From positions 1 through 64,000 of the forward strand of contig NZ_FNJI01000018.1 in the NCBI RefSeq assembly GCF_900104445.1: 64,000 nt of DNA, read 5' to 3'. This document shows, one piece after another, positions 1 to 9,280 of the stretch. The notes beneath the pieces are model-generated. The model was not told the DNA's origin and did not search any database. It saw nothing but the letters and a program-made list of their open reading frames with translations. Source of the stretch: Desulforhopalus singaporensis. Lineage in GTDB: Bacteria > Desulfobacterota > Desulfobulbia > Desulfobulbales > Desulfocapsaceae. The position numbers and the translations under genes are program-made. Positions within the stretch are counted from its first letter, which is position 1. The number at the start of each line of letters is the position of its first letter.

Positions 1-515
1 CCGCCATAGGCGATATCCAGAGTGAGCCGCCCTATCGCCGGCACCTCGATCTCCAGGTCTTTTTCAAACACAAAGCTGGGTACGCCCAGAAAAGTAACCT
101 CGCAGGCACGGCCGTTTTCCACCCGTACCCGCACCCGGGTCAGCCCCGCGGGGGTGTCGAGATTGATAAAGGTCTCCGGCTCGGTGACCGGTACCATCCC
201 GGTCTCAACCAGCGCCGTGGCCACCCCGATGGTGTCGTGGCCGCACATCGGCAGGTAGCCGCCGGTCTCGATAAAGATTGCCCCGACATCGGCTTCGGGA
301 TGCTTGGGTTCGGTGAGGATGACACCTGACATGACGCTGTGGCCCCGCGGCTCGAACATCAACGAAGTCCGGATCCAGTCCATGTTCTTTTTCAGGTACA
401 ACATCTTCTCGGCGATGCTGTCGCCGGGTATGTAGGGAACGCCGCCGGTGATGGTCCTGGTAGGCTCGCCCCCCGTATGGGTGTCGATGGATGTGAAACT
501 GTTCTTGATTATCAT
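1..515 (-). CDS. Proline racemase / hydroxyproline epimerase family protein (partial, 3' end off the window)
   Basis: The first 171 codons of a proline-racemase-family protein are present; the gene runs off the left edge. The start is the ATG at 515, preceded by a GGGAAG-like ribosome site. The N-terminus reads SFTSIDTHTGGEPTR, a family hallmark, and the first catalytic cysteine is seen as Cys91 in PMCGHDT. A cysteine there fits a racemase or epimerase; dehydratase members have Ser or Thr. The second catalytic cysteine lies outside the window, so the reaction is not settled. It is 136 bp downstream of a solute-binding protein gene on the same strand and probably shares its transcript. The substrate may be proline, hydroxyproline or another cyclic imino acid (inference). 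Confidence 0.88.
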   Translation of the reverse strand, partial: MIIKNSFTSIDTHTGGEPTRTITGGVPYIPGDSIAEKMLYLKKNMDWIRTSLMFEPRGHSVMSGVILTEPKHPEADVGAIFIETGGYLPMCGHDTIGVATALVETGMVPVTEPETFINLDTPAGLTRVRVRVENGRACEVTFLGVPSFVFEKDLEIEVPAIGRLTLDIAYG

Positions 516-651
516 TGTTCTTCCCAGGTGGTTTATTGGTACGCCAGTCTCGGCAGCGCCCGGCTGTCAGGGACTAAGAGTTTGCCCGCTCTTTTTCTGC
601 TGTTTTATCGGTCTGACGGTTTCTTCAGCGGCTTTTAACCGCACTCCTGTT

Positions 652-2244
652 TCAACCGTTGCGCCACCATCTTTTCAGGAAATGGCCGCCGTCCATATCC
701 CATCCACCGCCGATCTTGTCCTGGGTACCGATATCTTCTGCAAGCCCCTGAACCACATTGGCAAAGCCTGGAACAATGCAGGCCCCCTGGTCTTTGATGA
801 TCAGCTGGATATCGCGATAGATCTCCATTCGCCTGGATTCATCCAGTTCCGCCCTGGCGGAAAGAATAAGCTGATCAAGCTTTTCGTTTTTGTAGTGACT
901 TTCGTTCCACTTGGCATCGGAGAGGTAGGCAAGAGAGAGGATCATGTCCTCCACCGGTCTCGACCCCCAGTTGCTTGCGCAAAAAGGTTTCTTCAGCCAG
1001 ACATTGGACCAGTATCCGTCGCTTGGCTCCTGGATGACATTGATAGTAATCCCCGCTTTTGTCGCGCTCTCCTTGAACAGTACGCCTGCGTCGACCGCTC
1101 CGACGTAGGCTCCGTCGGAACAGTGGTAGTCGACCGTAAGATTGCCAAGCCCCGCCTTCTTGAGGTGAAACTTCGCCTTGTCCGGATCGTAGGTACGCTG
1201 GGGGATATCGGCGGCGTGGAAGCGGAAAGCCGGGCCGATCGGGTGGTCGTTGCCTATTTGCCCATATCCCCGCAACACCTTTTCAAGAAATTCCTCCCGG
1301 TTTATCGCATGCATCAGCGCCAGCCGGGCATCGAGATTGTCAAAAGGTGCGGTGTCGGCGAACATCGGCAGGGTGTAGTGCCTGGTGCTCGGCACATCGA
1401 GGATGCGGACTTTTTGTACCCGCTGGAGACGGCTGACCATTTTCAGGTCAACCCTGTTAATTACGTCAACAGCCCCGGAGACAAGTGCAGTCAACCTGGC
1501 GTTGCCGTCATTGATTGCGACGAATTCCGCCGAGTCGAAATAACCGAATTCTTGCTGCCATCCGGTCGTATTGCGTTTAAGCGTTGCCTGCACCCCCGGT
1601 TCAAACGACTCAAGAGTATACAGGCCGGTGCCGACTCCGGAGAGGTAATCGGCCTTTCCGTCTTTAGCCGGGGCAATATTCAGGTGGTAGTCGGTCAAAA
1701 GGTACGGGAAATCGGCATTGCCGCTCTTCAACTGGAATACAATCAGGTCGTTCCCGTCCTTTTTTATATCGGCAATTCCGGACAGTAATCCTTTGGCACC
1801 CGACTTGGAGTTTTCCCCCCGATGCATGTTGATGGAGGTTATCACGTCTTCCGCCCCGAGTGATTTACCGTTGCTGAAAGTGACCCCTTTCCTGAGCCTG
1901 AAGGTCCATGTTTTGGCATCGGGAGAAGGCTCCCAGCTTTGAGCAAGCGCAGGCTTTACCAGGTTGTCCTGACCGAGCTCGACCAGGTTGTCCCGAATCG
2001 AGAACCCGATCGAGATCATGAACGTGTCATCAAAGGTTGTGGCATCAAGGGAGTTGGAAGCCGATGCTCCTGCCAGTCCGGCACGCAGATGTCCGCCTTT
2101 TACAGGACCACCAAATGCGCTCGAATGCAGCAGATGCGGGGAAATCATTAGCGATGCCCCCAGGGCCGACGCTTTCACCATGAAATCACGCCGTGACAGG
2201 TCAATACAATTGCCGCTTTTTGTAGAATTGCTTCTCTCAGACAT
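652..2244 (-). CDS. ABC transporter substrate-binding protein, family 5 (peptide/opine type), Tat-exported
   Basis: A 530-residue periplasmic solute-binding protein of the DppA/OppA family. A twin-arginine signal, SRRDFMVKASALGASLMI, lies near the N-terminus, so it is probably exported folded by Tat. The family core is recognisable (WTFRLRKGVTFSNGK, then an RTYDPDKAKFHLKKAG stretch). The ATG at 2244 is preferred to an upstream in-frame start at 2265 because GGAGGG sits at 2251-2256, five bases ahead of it. No permease or ATPase genes for it are in the window; they may lie beyond the left edge. It precedes the proline racemase gene and has a -24/-12 promoter about 130 bp upstream. The ligand is unknown; a proline-containing or imino-acid compound is a guess from the neighbour. 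Confidence 0.9.
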   Translation of the reverse strand: MSERSNSTKSGNCIDLSRRDFMVKASALGASLMISPHLLHSSAFGGPVKGGHLRAGLAGASASNSLDATTFDDTFMISIGFSIRDNLVELGQDNLVKPALAQSWEPSPDAKTWTFRLRKGVTFSNGKSLGAEDVITSINMHRGENSKSGAKGLLSGIADIKKDGNDLIVFQLKSGNADFPYLLTDYHLNIAPAKDGKADYLSGVGTGLYTLESFEPGVQATLKRNTTGWQQEFGYFDSAEFVAINDGNARLTALVSGAVDVINRVDLKMVSRLQRVQKVRILDVPSTRHYTLPMFADTAPFDNLDARLALMHAINREEFLEKVLRGYGQIGNDHPIGPAFRFHAADIPQRTYDPDKAKFHLKKAGLGNLTVDYHCSDGAYVGAVDAGVLFKESATKAGITINVIQEPSDGYWSNVWLKKPFCASNWGSRPVEDMILSLAYLSDAKWNESHYKNEKLDQLILSARAELDESRRMEIYRDIQLIIKDQGACIVPGFANVVQGLAEDIGTQDKIGGGWDMDGGHFLKRWWRNG

Positions 2245-2376
2245 TAAGTTCCCTCCAACGAGCAAAGTTTACTATTGAAAAACGGGTTGGCCGTAACATC
2301 GCAGACATCTTTTGGACACTTGCTGCCCCATCACCATGCATCACCTTTACGGTCAGCAGTGATGTTATTTCACGGG

Positions 2377-2392
2377 AGCAAATTACATGCCA
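2377..2392 (-). promoter_or_regulatory. Sigma-54 (-24/-12) promoter for the solute-binding protein / racemase genes
   Basis: On the minus strand the site reads TGGCATGTAATTTGCT. It matches the sigma-54 consensus with GG and GC separated by exactly ten bases. It lies about 130 bp upstream of the ATG at 2244 and points toward it. A PAS/AAA+/Fis sigma-54 activator gene lies 2 kb away at 4342. Confidence 0.75.
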
Positions 2393-2565
2393 AGGTTTTT
2401 TCGGGTCAGGGAGGGAGAAACAGGCCAAGGATAAAGATGAGCTCCTCGAAAAAAAAATCAACGATCTTGATGTCATATCTGAAGATCGTAGGCAAAACAG
2501 CAGACGAGCTCCAAAAACAGTCACCAACCACACTGATAAAACCGCACCGATGCATGATGTTTTTT

Positions 2566-2609
2566 TGTAAAATTGAAAAATATCTTACATTATAGATGTA
2601 TTTTTTACA
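2566..2609. promoter_or_regulatory. Candidate enhancer (activator-binding) site between divergent sigma-54 promoters
   Basis: Two related inverted repeats lie here: TGTAA (2566-2570) with TTACA (2585-2589), and TGTA-N5-TACA at 2597-2609. They sit about 175-230 bp behind the leftward -24/-12 site and 100-145 bp behind the rightward one, which is the usual distance for sigma-54 enhancers. Binding by the activator at 4342 is inferred. Confidence 0.4.
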
Positions 2610-2709
2610 GATCCGGAATAGAACTGATTATCCAAGAATGGACGTTCAACGCGGGATGTCATAATAATATAATTACCTGAGTTATTATCCCCAGGACAAA
2701 CAGAATTTC

Positions 2710-2725
2710 TGGTGCTTGGTTTGCA
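2710..2725 (+). promoter_or_regulatory. Sigma-54 (-24/-12) promoter for the sugar isomerase-like gene
   Basis: The site reads TGGTGCTTGGTTTGCA, with GG and GC ten bases apart and a perfect TTGCA -12 element. The predicted start near 2737 would leave a leader of about 255 bases before the ATG at 2992. That leader (2726-2991) holds no recognised gene or riboswitch. Confidence 0.65.
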
Positions 2726-2991
2726 GGGGATGTCAGTGCAATGAGCTTTGAGGCCCCCCGTCAGGATGGCTGTGGTTTAGTAATTCCCACCCAACAACAC
2801 CCATTGCCTCTCCGGAGCTTACCGGTAGCATGAAAACTCATCATGCACACCTCCGGAGAATAAAGCTTGATCACTTCTGCCAGGGTGTGTTGACCGTTTG
2901 TGCTTGAGGATAAAGTGAAACCCGGAGACTGAATCAGATCGCAGTGATCAGTTCCGCCAATAGGGAAATATTACAGGAAAAGAGAAAGGCA

Positions 2992-3909
2992 ATGACTACT
3001 TGTAGAGAGAAGCGGCTCAAGCTGGGTATGCACACATATACCCTGCACCTGAGCGGACTGGGAGAGAGCTGGGGGTTCAACAGTGAACATGCCTATGAAA
3101 AAACGATCGATCTGCTGGAACTGATGGAACTGGCCGCTGAATGGGGGCTCGATGGTCTTCATGTAACCAACGTCGACCTGGAAAGCCGTGACCCGAAACG
3201 TCTGGCGGAGGTAAAAGCTGCTGCCAAAGGGCACGATCTTTACCTGGAATACAACGTCTCCTTCAACGCCCCCTGCGATCCGCGGGTCAATTCATCGGTG
3301 CGACAAGCATTTTGCACAGCTCACGCCATCGGCGCCGACCTGGTAAAGTACAGTCTTGATATCGAGCGTCCGAGACCACTGTACGGCACCTGCATGCATC
3401 CGGACGTCATACGCCAGCTGAGCAATCGCTGCAATGAATTCAAGGCGAATATAGCCCTGATGGAAAAGCTTGGCGTGCGGCTTGCCATTGAAAATCATTG
3501 CGACACCTACGCCGATGAAATTATATGGATAATCGAGCAACTCAATCACCCGATGATCGGCGCCTGCCTGGATACCATCAACCCCCTGGTTGTGCTTGAA
3601 GGGCCTGAACAGGCGGTCAACAAGCTGGCTCCCTACGCTTTCTGCTGTCACCTCTGTGATAATAAGCTGGTGGTCGACGCCAACGGAACCCATTCCATTG
3701 GTGTCGCCATCGGCACCGGTGATATCGACTGCAACAAGGTCCTGCAGACCCTCAGGGACAACGCTCCCCTGGACCGCATTACTTTTGAGGTAGAGTGGGA
3801 AATGGGCGAAGATTCCATGGAAGTCGCCCGTAAAAAAGAACTCCAGGCCTGCCTTGACAGTATCGACTACTTGAGAAACGTATTGGGGATAGGCGCAAGG
3901 AACCGGTAG
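2992..3909 (+). CDS. Sugar phosphate isomerase/epimerase-like TIM-barrel protein
   Basis: A 305-residue protein of the xylose-isomerase-like TIM-barrel superfamily (AP endonuclease 2 fold). Signs are LKLGMHTYTLHLSG at the N-terminus, GVRLAIENHCDTYADE with a metal-binding Glu, MIGACLDTINPLVVLEG (Asp), CCHLCDN (His) and a late TFEVEWEMGE strand (Glu). These fit a divalent-metal isomerase or epimerase. The start at 2992 has GAGAAAGG ahead of it; the in-frame GTG at 2944 has no good ribosome site. It is transcribed away from the racemase genes, with its own sigma-54 promoter, and precedes the activator gene at 4342. The substrate cannot be read from sequence. Confidence 0.82.
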   Translation: MTTCREKRLKLGMHTYTLHLSGLGESWGFNSEHAYEKTIDLLELMELAAEWGLDGLHVTNVDLESRDPKRLAEVKAAAKGHDLYLEYNVSFNAPCDPRVNSSVRQAFCTAHAIGADLVKYSLDIERPRPLYGTCMHPDVIRQLSNRCNEFKANIALMEKLGVRLAIENHCDTYADEIIWIIEQLNHPMIGACLDTINPLVVLEGPEQAVNKLAPYAFCCHLCDNKLVVDANGTHSIGVAIGTGDIDCNKVLQTLRDNAPLDRITFEVEWEMGEDSMEVARKKELQACLDSIDYLRNVLGIGARNR

Positions 3910-4341
3910 GCACCCGGCTTATTTCATAAAAATAAACATCTGCATCCAGGCTGTTTACCTGCAATGCGCTACACCATTAATCCCGATTGATTTTACGGGT
4001 GCAACGGGTAACTGTTTTTAAACTTCTGAAGACACGATCGCTTTCTCTTTTCCCGTAGTCGGAGTGCGACAATTTCGGGTTATGCCCGGATATGTAGATA
4101 AAAAACAATACGTAATCCAAATTTTAAGCCGCAATCATTGTAACAGCTAACGCCTTAATAGTAAGATACTGTCAGGACGGCACCCATATTTGCCGACAGA
4201 TAGACACTCTGCGCGTTTCATCCCGTTACAGTGAACCCACCTGTTCTTTTTCAAACTCACGTGTAATGCGTAGATTTTGCTTATGACAGTATCAGGATAT
4301 TCCGTTTTAAAATTTGACACCCGGCCCGAACGCAGACAATT
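3910..4341. other. Intergenic region upstream of the sigma-54 activator gene
   Basis: No gene is seen in these 432 bases. Two copies of GATACTGTCA occur in opposite orientation (4165-4174 on plus; 4284-4293 on minus), about 120 bp apart, and could be protein-binding half-sites. No convincing ribosome site precedes the ATG at 4342 and no clear terminator follows 3909. Confidence 0.35.
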
Positions 4342-5838
4342 ATGCGCAATAAAGATCTTGATCTAGAGACAGTACTTTCACCAGCCTACCTGCAGATCTG
4401 GGAGAACTCCCTCCTTGGCGTAATGATACTTGATAAAGAAGGCCTTATTCTTTATGTAAACAAGATACTTTCCAGAACAGATGACCTGCTCGACCTGGAT
4501 GTCATAGGCAAACCTATGACGAGCTTTTATGCTATCCAGGAAAGCGATCACCTCTCCATCCAGGCAATTAAAACCGGCAAACCGATTTTAAAGAAAACGG
4601 TAATTTACTATACGATAAAGAAAAAATTAGTGAACTCTTTATGCTCAAGTTTTCCATTGATTTCAAAAGGAAAAATTGACGGAGTCATTCATTTTTCTCT
4701 CAATCTGCAGGTCAGCCAGAACTTATTTGCAAGCTACCCTGCACCGAAAAAAAAGGTACCCCTCGTAAGCAGCCGTTATGCGGTCCCGCGAAAATATACC
4801 TTCGATTCAATTATCGGCAAAGATACCGTTCTCAACGACGCTATCGATTATGCCAGAGCAAACAGTCGTACCGATTTTCCGGCCTTAATCTGGGCGGAAA
4901 CCGGTTGCGGGAAAGAACTGTTTGCCCAGGCGATTCATTACGAATCCACCAGGGCCGGCAAACCTTTTATCCCGATAAACTGTGCGGCAATTCCTGAAAA
5001 TCTACTTGAAACCACCCTGTTTGGTACCGCCAAGGGTGCATTTACAGGGGCAATCGACAAATCGGGCCTTATTGAAAAAGCCGAAGGTGGAACTCTGCTG
5101 CTGGATGAGCTTAACTCAATGTCTCTTGATATGCAGGCAAAGCTTCTCAGGGTGGTGCAGGAAAAAAAAATCAGGCGGGTGGGAGCCCATCGGGAAAAAC
5201 CGTTTGACGTAAAATTCATCTCAACCTGCAATATTCCACCGTCCCGGGCTCTGGAGGAGAACAAGATACGGCTCGATCTCTTTTACCGGCTGGCGGTCGT
5301 AGTGATCGAGATACCAACCCTGAAATCACGCAAATCGGATATTGCGCTTTTGTGCAGTCACTTTCTTGAAAAATGGACCCAGTCTAAACTGCATGTTGCC
5401 GATCAGATCACCATTTCCGATGAAGTATATGCTATTTTCAATAAATATCACTGGCCGGGCAATGTCCGTGAACTGGAACATACCCTGGCGTCAACCCTGA
5501 CCTCTCTTGGCACTGAAAAAACTATTTACAAACATCATCTTTCTTCATATTTCATCGATAATTATGAAAAAACTATTGAAGACAGGATGCGGGGGGAAAA
5601 ACTTTCAAGCCATCATCATCCATTTCACCATCCCGGCTATATGGATCAGGCTGACATGTCCGGTCACGACAAAATATGTTTAAAGACCGCCGTCGATATG
5701 TTCGAAAAAAAACATATCGAGCAAGCCCTGACAAGAGCGGGGTACAATATCTCGAAAGCCGGACGGCTGCTCAACCTCTCATCACAATCGCTACGTTACA
5801 AAATCAACAAGTTGAATATTCAATTAATAAACGATTAA
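4342..5838 (+). CDS. PAS-domain sigma-54-dependent transcriptional activator
   Basis: A 498-residue enhancer-binding protein. Residues 10-125 form a PAS-like sensor, 155-385 an AAA+ sigma-54 interaction domain, and about 450-495 a Fis-type helix-turn-helix (KAGRLLNLSSQSLRYKINK). The Walker A motif is AETGCGK (185-191), a slightly unusual form of GESGTGK. The GAFTGA loop that contacts sigma-54 is intact (232-237), as is Walker B (LLLDELNS). There is no receiver domain, so the signal is probably a ligand or redox state sensed by PAS, not phosphorylation. The two -24/-12 promoters at 2377 and 2710 are its likely targets, by proximity. Its 3' end converges on livF, 49 bp away. Confidence 0.93.
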   Translation: MRNKDLDLETVLSPAYLQIWENSLLGVMILDKEGLILYVNKILSRTDDLLDLDVIGKPMTSFYAIQESDHLSIQAIKTGKPILKKTVIYYTIKKKLVNSLCSSFPLISKGKIDGVIHFSLNLQVSQNLFASYPAPKKKVPLVSSRYAVPRKYTFDSIIGKDTVLNDAIDYARANSRTDFPALIWAETGCGKELFAQAIHYESTRAGKPFIPINCAAIPENLLETTLFGTAKGAFTGAIDKSGLIEKAEGGTLLLDELNSMSLDMQAKLLRVVQEKKIRRVGAHREKPFDVKFISTCNIPPSRALEENKIRLDLFYRLAVVVIEIPTLKSRKSDIALLCSHFLEKWTQSKLHVADQITISDEVYAIFNKYHWPGNVRELEHTLASTLTSLGTEKTIYKHHLSSYFIDNYEKTIEDRMRGEKLSSHHHPFHHPGYMDQADMSGHDKICLKTAVDMFEKKHIEQALTRAGYNISKAGRLLNLSSQSLRYKINKLNIQLIND

Positions 5839-5887
5839 GTTATCCTCTCTCCTTCAGGATTCATCAACGCCTGAAATTACTCCCCTG

Positions 5888-6589
5888 TCACACCCCGAGA
5901 TATCTCGACTGCAGTTCAGGCTGCAAGCAAAGTTCTCCATTGGTGCCTGTCCAGACGATTTTTCCTTTTTCCATGATGTAGTGGCGATCGGCAATTCGAA
6001 ACAGAGCGCCCAGGTTCTTATCGACAACGAGGATAGAGAGCCCTTTTGATTTCAAAATAGTGAGCCCACGCCAGATTTCCTGGCGAACCAGGGGAGCCAA
6101 CCCCTCGGTCGCTTCGTCGAGGACAAGCAGTTTGGGGTTGATCATCAGCGCCCTGCCTATTGCGAGCATCTGCTGTTCTCCGCCCGACAGCTGATTGCCA
6201 AAACTATCCAGACGGTCTCCGATTCGTGGGAAAATAGTGAGAATATCATCCATGGTATACGGCTGAGCGGATCCGGTGTGATTGGCGGCAGTAACCAGAA
6301 TATTTTCCCGGACCGTGAGGTTAGGAAAAATCTGCCTGCCTTCCGGTACCAGCCCGATACCAAGCCTTGCGATGCAGTAGCTCGGAGACGCCCCTATCTC
6401 TTTGCCACAAAAGGTTATGGTCCCTTTTCGTATCGCGGCCAGGTTCATGATCGATTTTATGGTGGTGGACTTGCCCATGCCATTGCGGCCGAGCAGGGTG
6501 ACCACTTCACCCTCACCCACATCAAGAGACACCCCGAACAGAGCCTGGCTCTCGCCGTAATATGTATCGATTTCCCGTATCGTCAGCAT
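5888..6589 (-). CDS. livF: Branched-chain amino acid ABC transporter, ATP-binding protein LivF
   Basis: A 233-residue cytoplasmic ATPase of the high-affinity branched-chain amino acid importer. Walker A is GRNGMGKS, the signature is LSGGEQQMLAIGRAL and Walker B is LLVLDEATEGLAPL, the last being typical of LivF. The stop of livG and this start overlap as TAATG at 6587-6591. It is the last gene of the livKHMGF operon. The length is normal for the family. Confidence 0.95.
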   Translation of the reverse strand: MLTIREIDTYYGESQALFGVSLDVGEGEVVTLLGRNGMGKSTTIKSIMNLAAIRKGTITFCGKEIGASPSYCIARLGIGLVPEGRQIFPNLTVRENILVTAANHTGSAQPYTMDDILTIFPRIGDRLDSFGNQLSGGEQQMLAIGRALMINPKLLVLDEATEGLAPLVRQEIWRGLTILKSKGLSILVVDKNLGALFRIADRHYIMEKGKIVWTGTNGELCLQPELQSRYLGV

Positions 6590-7338
6590 TACCAGCCGTC
6601 ACCAAGGTAAGCCTGCTGCACCCGTCGATTTTTTCTGACCTGATCAACCGGGGCGGTAAGTATCGCCTCTCCGTATACCAGCACAGTGACCATGTCGGCC
6701 AGGGAAAACACCACATCCATATCGTGTTCCACCAGCAAAATAGTCAGCGTACCCTTTAATTTTTCGATAAGCTTGGAAAGCTCAATCGTGCCCCCCGGTC
6801 CCATCCCGGCCATGGGCTCATCGAGTATGAGAAGCTCCGGATCTCCGGTGAGGGCCATGCCAACTTCGAGCTGACGCTTTTCACCGTGGGACAGATGACT
6901 TGCCTTGAGGTGTCGCCGATGAGCGAGATCGACCCGGCCAAGAGCACCTTCCAGTTTTTCCTTGACGATCCCGCTGCGCAGACTGTGACGCCAGAAATGA
7001 AAATTGTGGCCGCTGTGGGCGCAGATCGAGAGCGCCATATTTTCGCCTACTGTGAGATTTTCAAATATATGGGTTATCTGAAACGACCTGGCTATCCCCA
7101 GATGAGCACGCCGGTAATCTTTGAGGCGGGTGATATCCTGTGAATTATATATGATTTTACCGCTGTCGGGGAAAATATCGCCTGTAAGCTGGTTAACAAG
7201 CGTGGTCTTCCCGGCTCCGTTCGGACCGATAAGGGCGTGAACGTGGCCGCGGTCAATACCAAAGCTGAGGTCATTGGTTGCGGTGACGGCCCCAAAGGCT
7301 TTATTCAGCCCTTTCACCTCCATGATTTTATCATTCAT
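6589..7338 (-). CDS. livG: Branched-chain amino acid ABC transporter, ATP-binding protein LivG
   Basis: A 249-residue ATPase. Walker A is GPNGAGKT, the signature is LSHGEKRQLEVGMAL (the LSHGE form typical of LivG) and Walker B is LLILDEPMAGMGP. It also has the Q-loop region ITRLKDYRRAHLGIARSFQ. The ATG at 7338 overlaps the end of livM by eight bases. A longer frame upstream lies entirely inside livM and is not used. It works as a heterodimer with LivF under the LivHM channel. Confidence 0.95.
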   Translation of the reverse strand: MNDKIMEVKGLNKAFGAVTATNDLSFGIDRGHVHALIGPNGAGKTTLVNQLTGDIFPDSGKIIYNSQDITRLKDYRRAHLGIARSFQITHIFENLTVGENMALSICAHSGHNFHFWRHSLRSGIVKEKLEGALGRVDLAHRRHLKASHLSHGEKRQLEVGMALTGDPELLILDEPMAGMGPGGTIELSKLIEKLKGTLTILLVEHDMDVVFSLADMVTVLVYGEAILTAPVDQVRKNRRVQQAYLGDGW

Positions 7339-8323
7339 TGCCGTTTTCCCCTCCGGCAACCAGACCGAAAAGCCCCCGCTTGGCAAAAATAACCACCAGC
7401 ACCAGAAAAGGCCCCATGTATACCATCCAATGTTCGGTGTACATGGCAAGATTTTCCTCCACAAGAAGAAATACCGCGGCCCCGAGAACCGGCCCGAAAA
7501 GAGTTCCGAGCCCGCCGAGCAGCACCATCACCATCAGCTCCCCCGAGAGAGTCCAGTGCATGAGACCGGGACTGACGTACTCGGTCTGGTTTGCGAGCAG
7601 GCCGCCGGCAAGCCCGGCTCCGGCCCCGGCGATAACAAACAAGGCCAGCCTGTAGCTGTAGGAGTTTATGCCGAGCGCCCTGATTCGTCGCTCGTTATTG
7701 CTGCAACCGCGGACGATCAACCCAAATCGGGAATAGACAAGACGGCGCGCCACGAAGATGAAAACCAGCAACGACCCGAGGCACAGGTAATAAAAGTGGA
7801 TGTCATTGCCAAGATCCATCCCGGGGATACTTGAGCGGGAATAGAGCGACAATCCGTCATCACCTCCGTATTTCTCAAGAGAGACAAAGAAATAGTAGAG
7901 CATCTGGGCAAAAGCCAGTGTAATCATGATAAAATGCATCCCTCTGGTGCGTAAACAGAGCGAACCGATAACCAGGGCGAACAGGGCACTGATCAGAACG
8001 GCGAGGGGCAGTACCAGCAGGCCGTTTTCGCTTCCCTCAAGAACAAAAGGCCAGGTAAAAAGCGGCTCCATCTCGGAGGCGTGATGAAAAAATATTGCCA
8101 CGACATACGCACCGATGCCAACATAGGCTGCATGTCCCAGGCTTATCATGCCGGAAAACCCGAGGAGCAGATCCAGGCTCACCGCCGCAAGGCCGTAGAT
8201 GAGTATTCTTGAAAACAGGGAAATGTAATAGTCGTGCCCAGACCAGGAAACGAGTATCGGCAGAATCACGAGCAGCAGCCCACCTGACGCGACGATACTA
8301 TTTTTACGCAGTGTAGAAGTCAT
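7331..8323 (-). CDS. livM: Branched-chain amino acid ABC transporter, permease LivM
   Basis: A 330-residue inner-membrane permease with about nine hydrophobic segments. It has the LivM core LLGFSGMISLGHAAYVGIGAY near residue 50 and the EAA-type loop ALGINSYSYRLALFVIAGAGAGLAGG. The C-terminus (GPFLVLVVIFAKRGLFGLV) matches the family. Its ATG overlaps the livH stop as ATGA. The N-terminus begins with a basic stretch, MTSTLRKN. Confidence 0.95.
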   Translation of the reverse strand: MTSTLRKNSIVASGGLLLVILPILVSWSGHDYYISLFSRILIYGLAAVSLDLLLGFSGMISLGHAAYVGIGAYVVAIFFHHASEMEPLFTWPFVLEGSENGLLVLPLAVLISALFALVIGSLCLRTRGMHFIMITLAFAQMLYYFFVSLEKYGGDDGLSLYSRSSIPGMDLGNDIHFYYLCLGSLLVFIFVARRLVYSRFGLIVRGCSNNERRIRALGINSYSYRLALFVIAGAGAGLAGGLLANQTEYVSPGLMHWTLSGELMVMVLLGGLGTLFGPVLGAAVFLLVEENLAMYTEHWMVYMGPFLVLVVIFAKRGLFGLVAGGENGNE

Positions 8324-9237
8324 CAGCTGTGTGCGGGAAAAAGACCTTTGGGTTTTACAACCAGAACAGCCGCCATAAGAATATAGATTGCCATGGACGC
8401 AAGGGAGGAAGCGACACTATCAGCGGTGGACGAATCAAACAACATCCGAAAGACAGCGGGCAGAAACGCCCGTCCCAGAGTGTCAACAAGCCCTACCAGG
8501 ACAGCTCCGGCCACCGCTCCGCGAATTGAGCCGATCCCCCCTATTACGATGACCACGAAAGTGAGAATCAGGATACTTTCCCCCATGCCCGACTCCACCG
8601 CCAGGATCGGTCCGGCCATAACTCCGGCAAGCCCGGCAAGGAGCGTTCCGAGCCCAAACACCAAGGTATAGAGCAGCTTGATATTAACGCCCAGCGCCCC
8701 CACCATTTTCCGGTTTACACCACCTGCCCGAATCTGCATCCCCAGCCTTGTTTTGGCAAAAAGCGCCCAGAGCGACACGGCGACCGCAAGCCCCACACCG
8801 ATAACCGCGAGCCGATATACCGGATAGACAAGGCCTGGCAGCAACTCAACCGAACCCCCGAGCCAGAGCGGGACCTCCATGAACAGCGGCTGACGTCCCC
8901 AGATTATACGGGTCAGCTCGTTGAAAAACATGATAAGGCCGAAAGTGGCAAGCACCTGATCGAGATGCTCCCGCTCATACAGCCTGCGCAGAACGACAAA
9001 CTCGACCACCATCCCGCAGAGCGCCGCAGCCGGAAGTGCCGCGGCCACCCCCAGCAAAAAGGAGCCGCTGGCGGCTGCCACGGTTGCGCCGACGTAGGCT
9101 CCGATCATGTAAAAAGAGCCGTGAGCCAGGTTGATCACCTGCATGATGCCGAAAACAAGGGTCAGACCCGCCGACATCAGAAACAAAGTTATTCCCAGCT
9201 GCAGACCGTTGAGAAACTGTTCAATTACCAGGAGCAT
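8323..9237 (-). CDS. livH: Branched-chain amino acid ABC transporter, permease LivH
   Basis: A 304-residue permease with the LivH start QFLNGLQLGITLFLMSAGLTLVFGIMQ (split here as QFLNGLQLGI and FGIMQVINLAHGSFYMIGAY) and the GGIGSIRGAVAGAVLVGL loop that contacts the ATPases. It pairs with LivM to form the channel. It lies 43 bp downstream of livK and runs straight into livM. Confidence 0.95.
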   Translation of the reverse strand: MLLVIEQFLNGLQLGITLFLMSAGLTLVFGIMQVINLAHGSFYMIGAYVGATVAAASGSFLLGVAAALPAAALCGMVVEFVVLRRLYEREHLDQVLATFGLIMFFNELTRIIWGRQPLFMEVPLWLGGSVELLPGLVYPVYRLAVIGVGLAVAVSLWALFAKTRLGMQIRAGGVNRKMVGALGVNIKLLYTLVFGLGTLLAGLAGVMAGPILAVESGMGESILILTFVVIVIGGIGSIRGAVAGAVLVGLVDTLGRAFLPAVFRMLFDSSTADSVASSLASMAIYILMAAVLVVKPKGLFPAHS

Positions 9238-9280
9238 AATAACCAGAGGCGGTAAAGCGCCTCCCTGTAATCAATATAAC

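Noticed and set aside
448-1788. A 446-codon plus-strand open frame
   Set aside because: It is antisense to the well supported solute-binding protein gene and the racemase start; no protein motif is visible.
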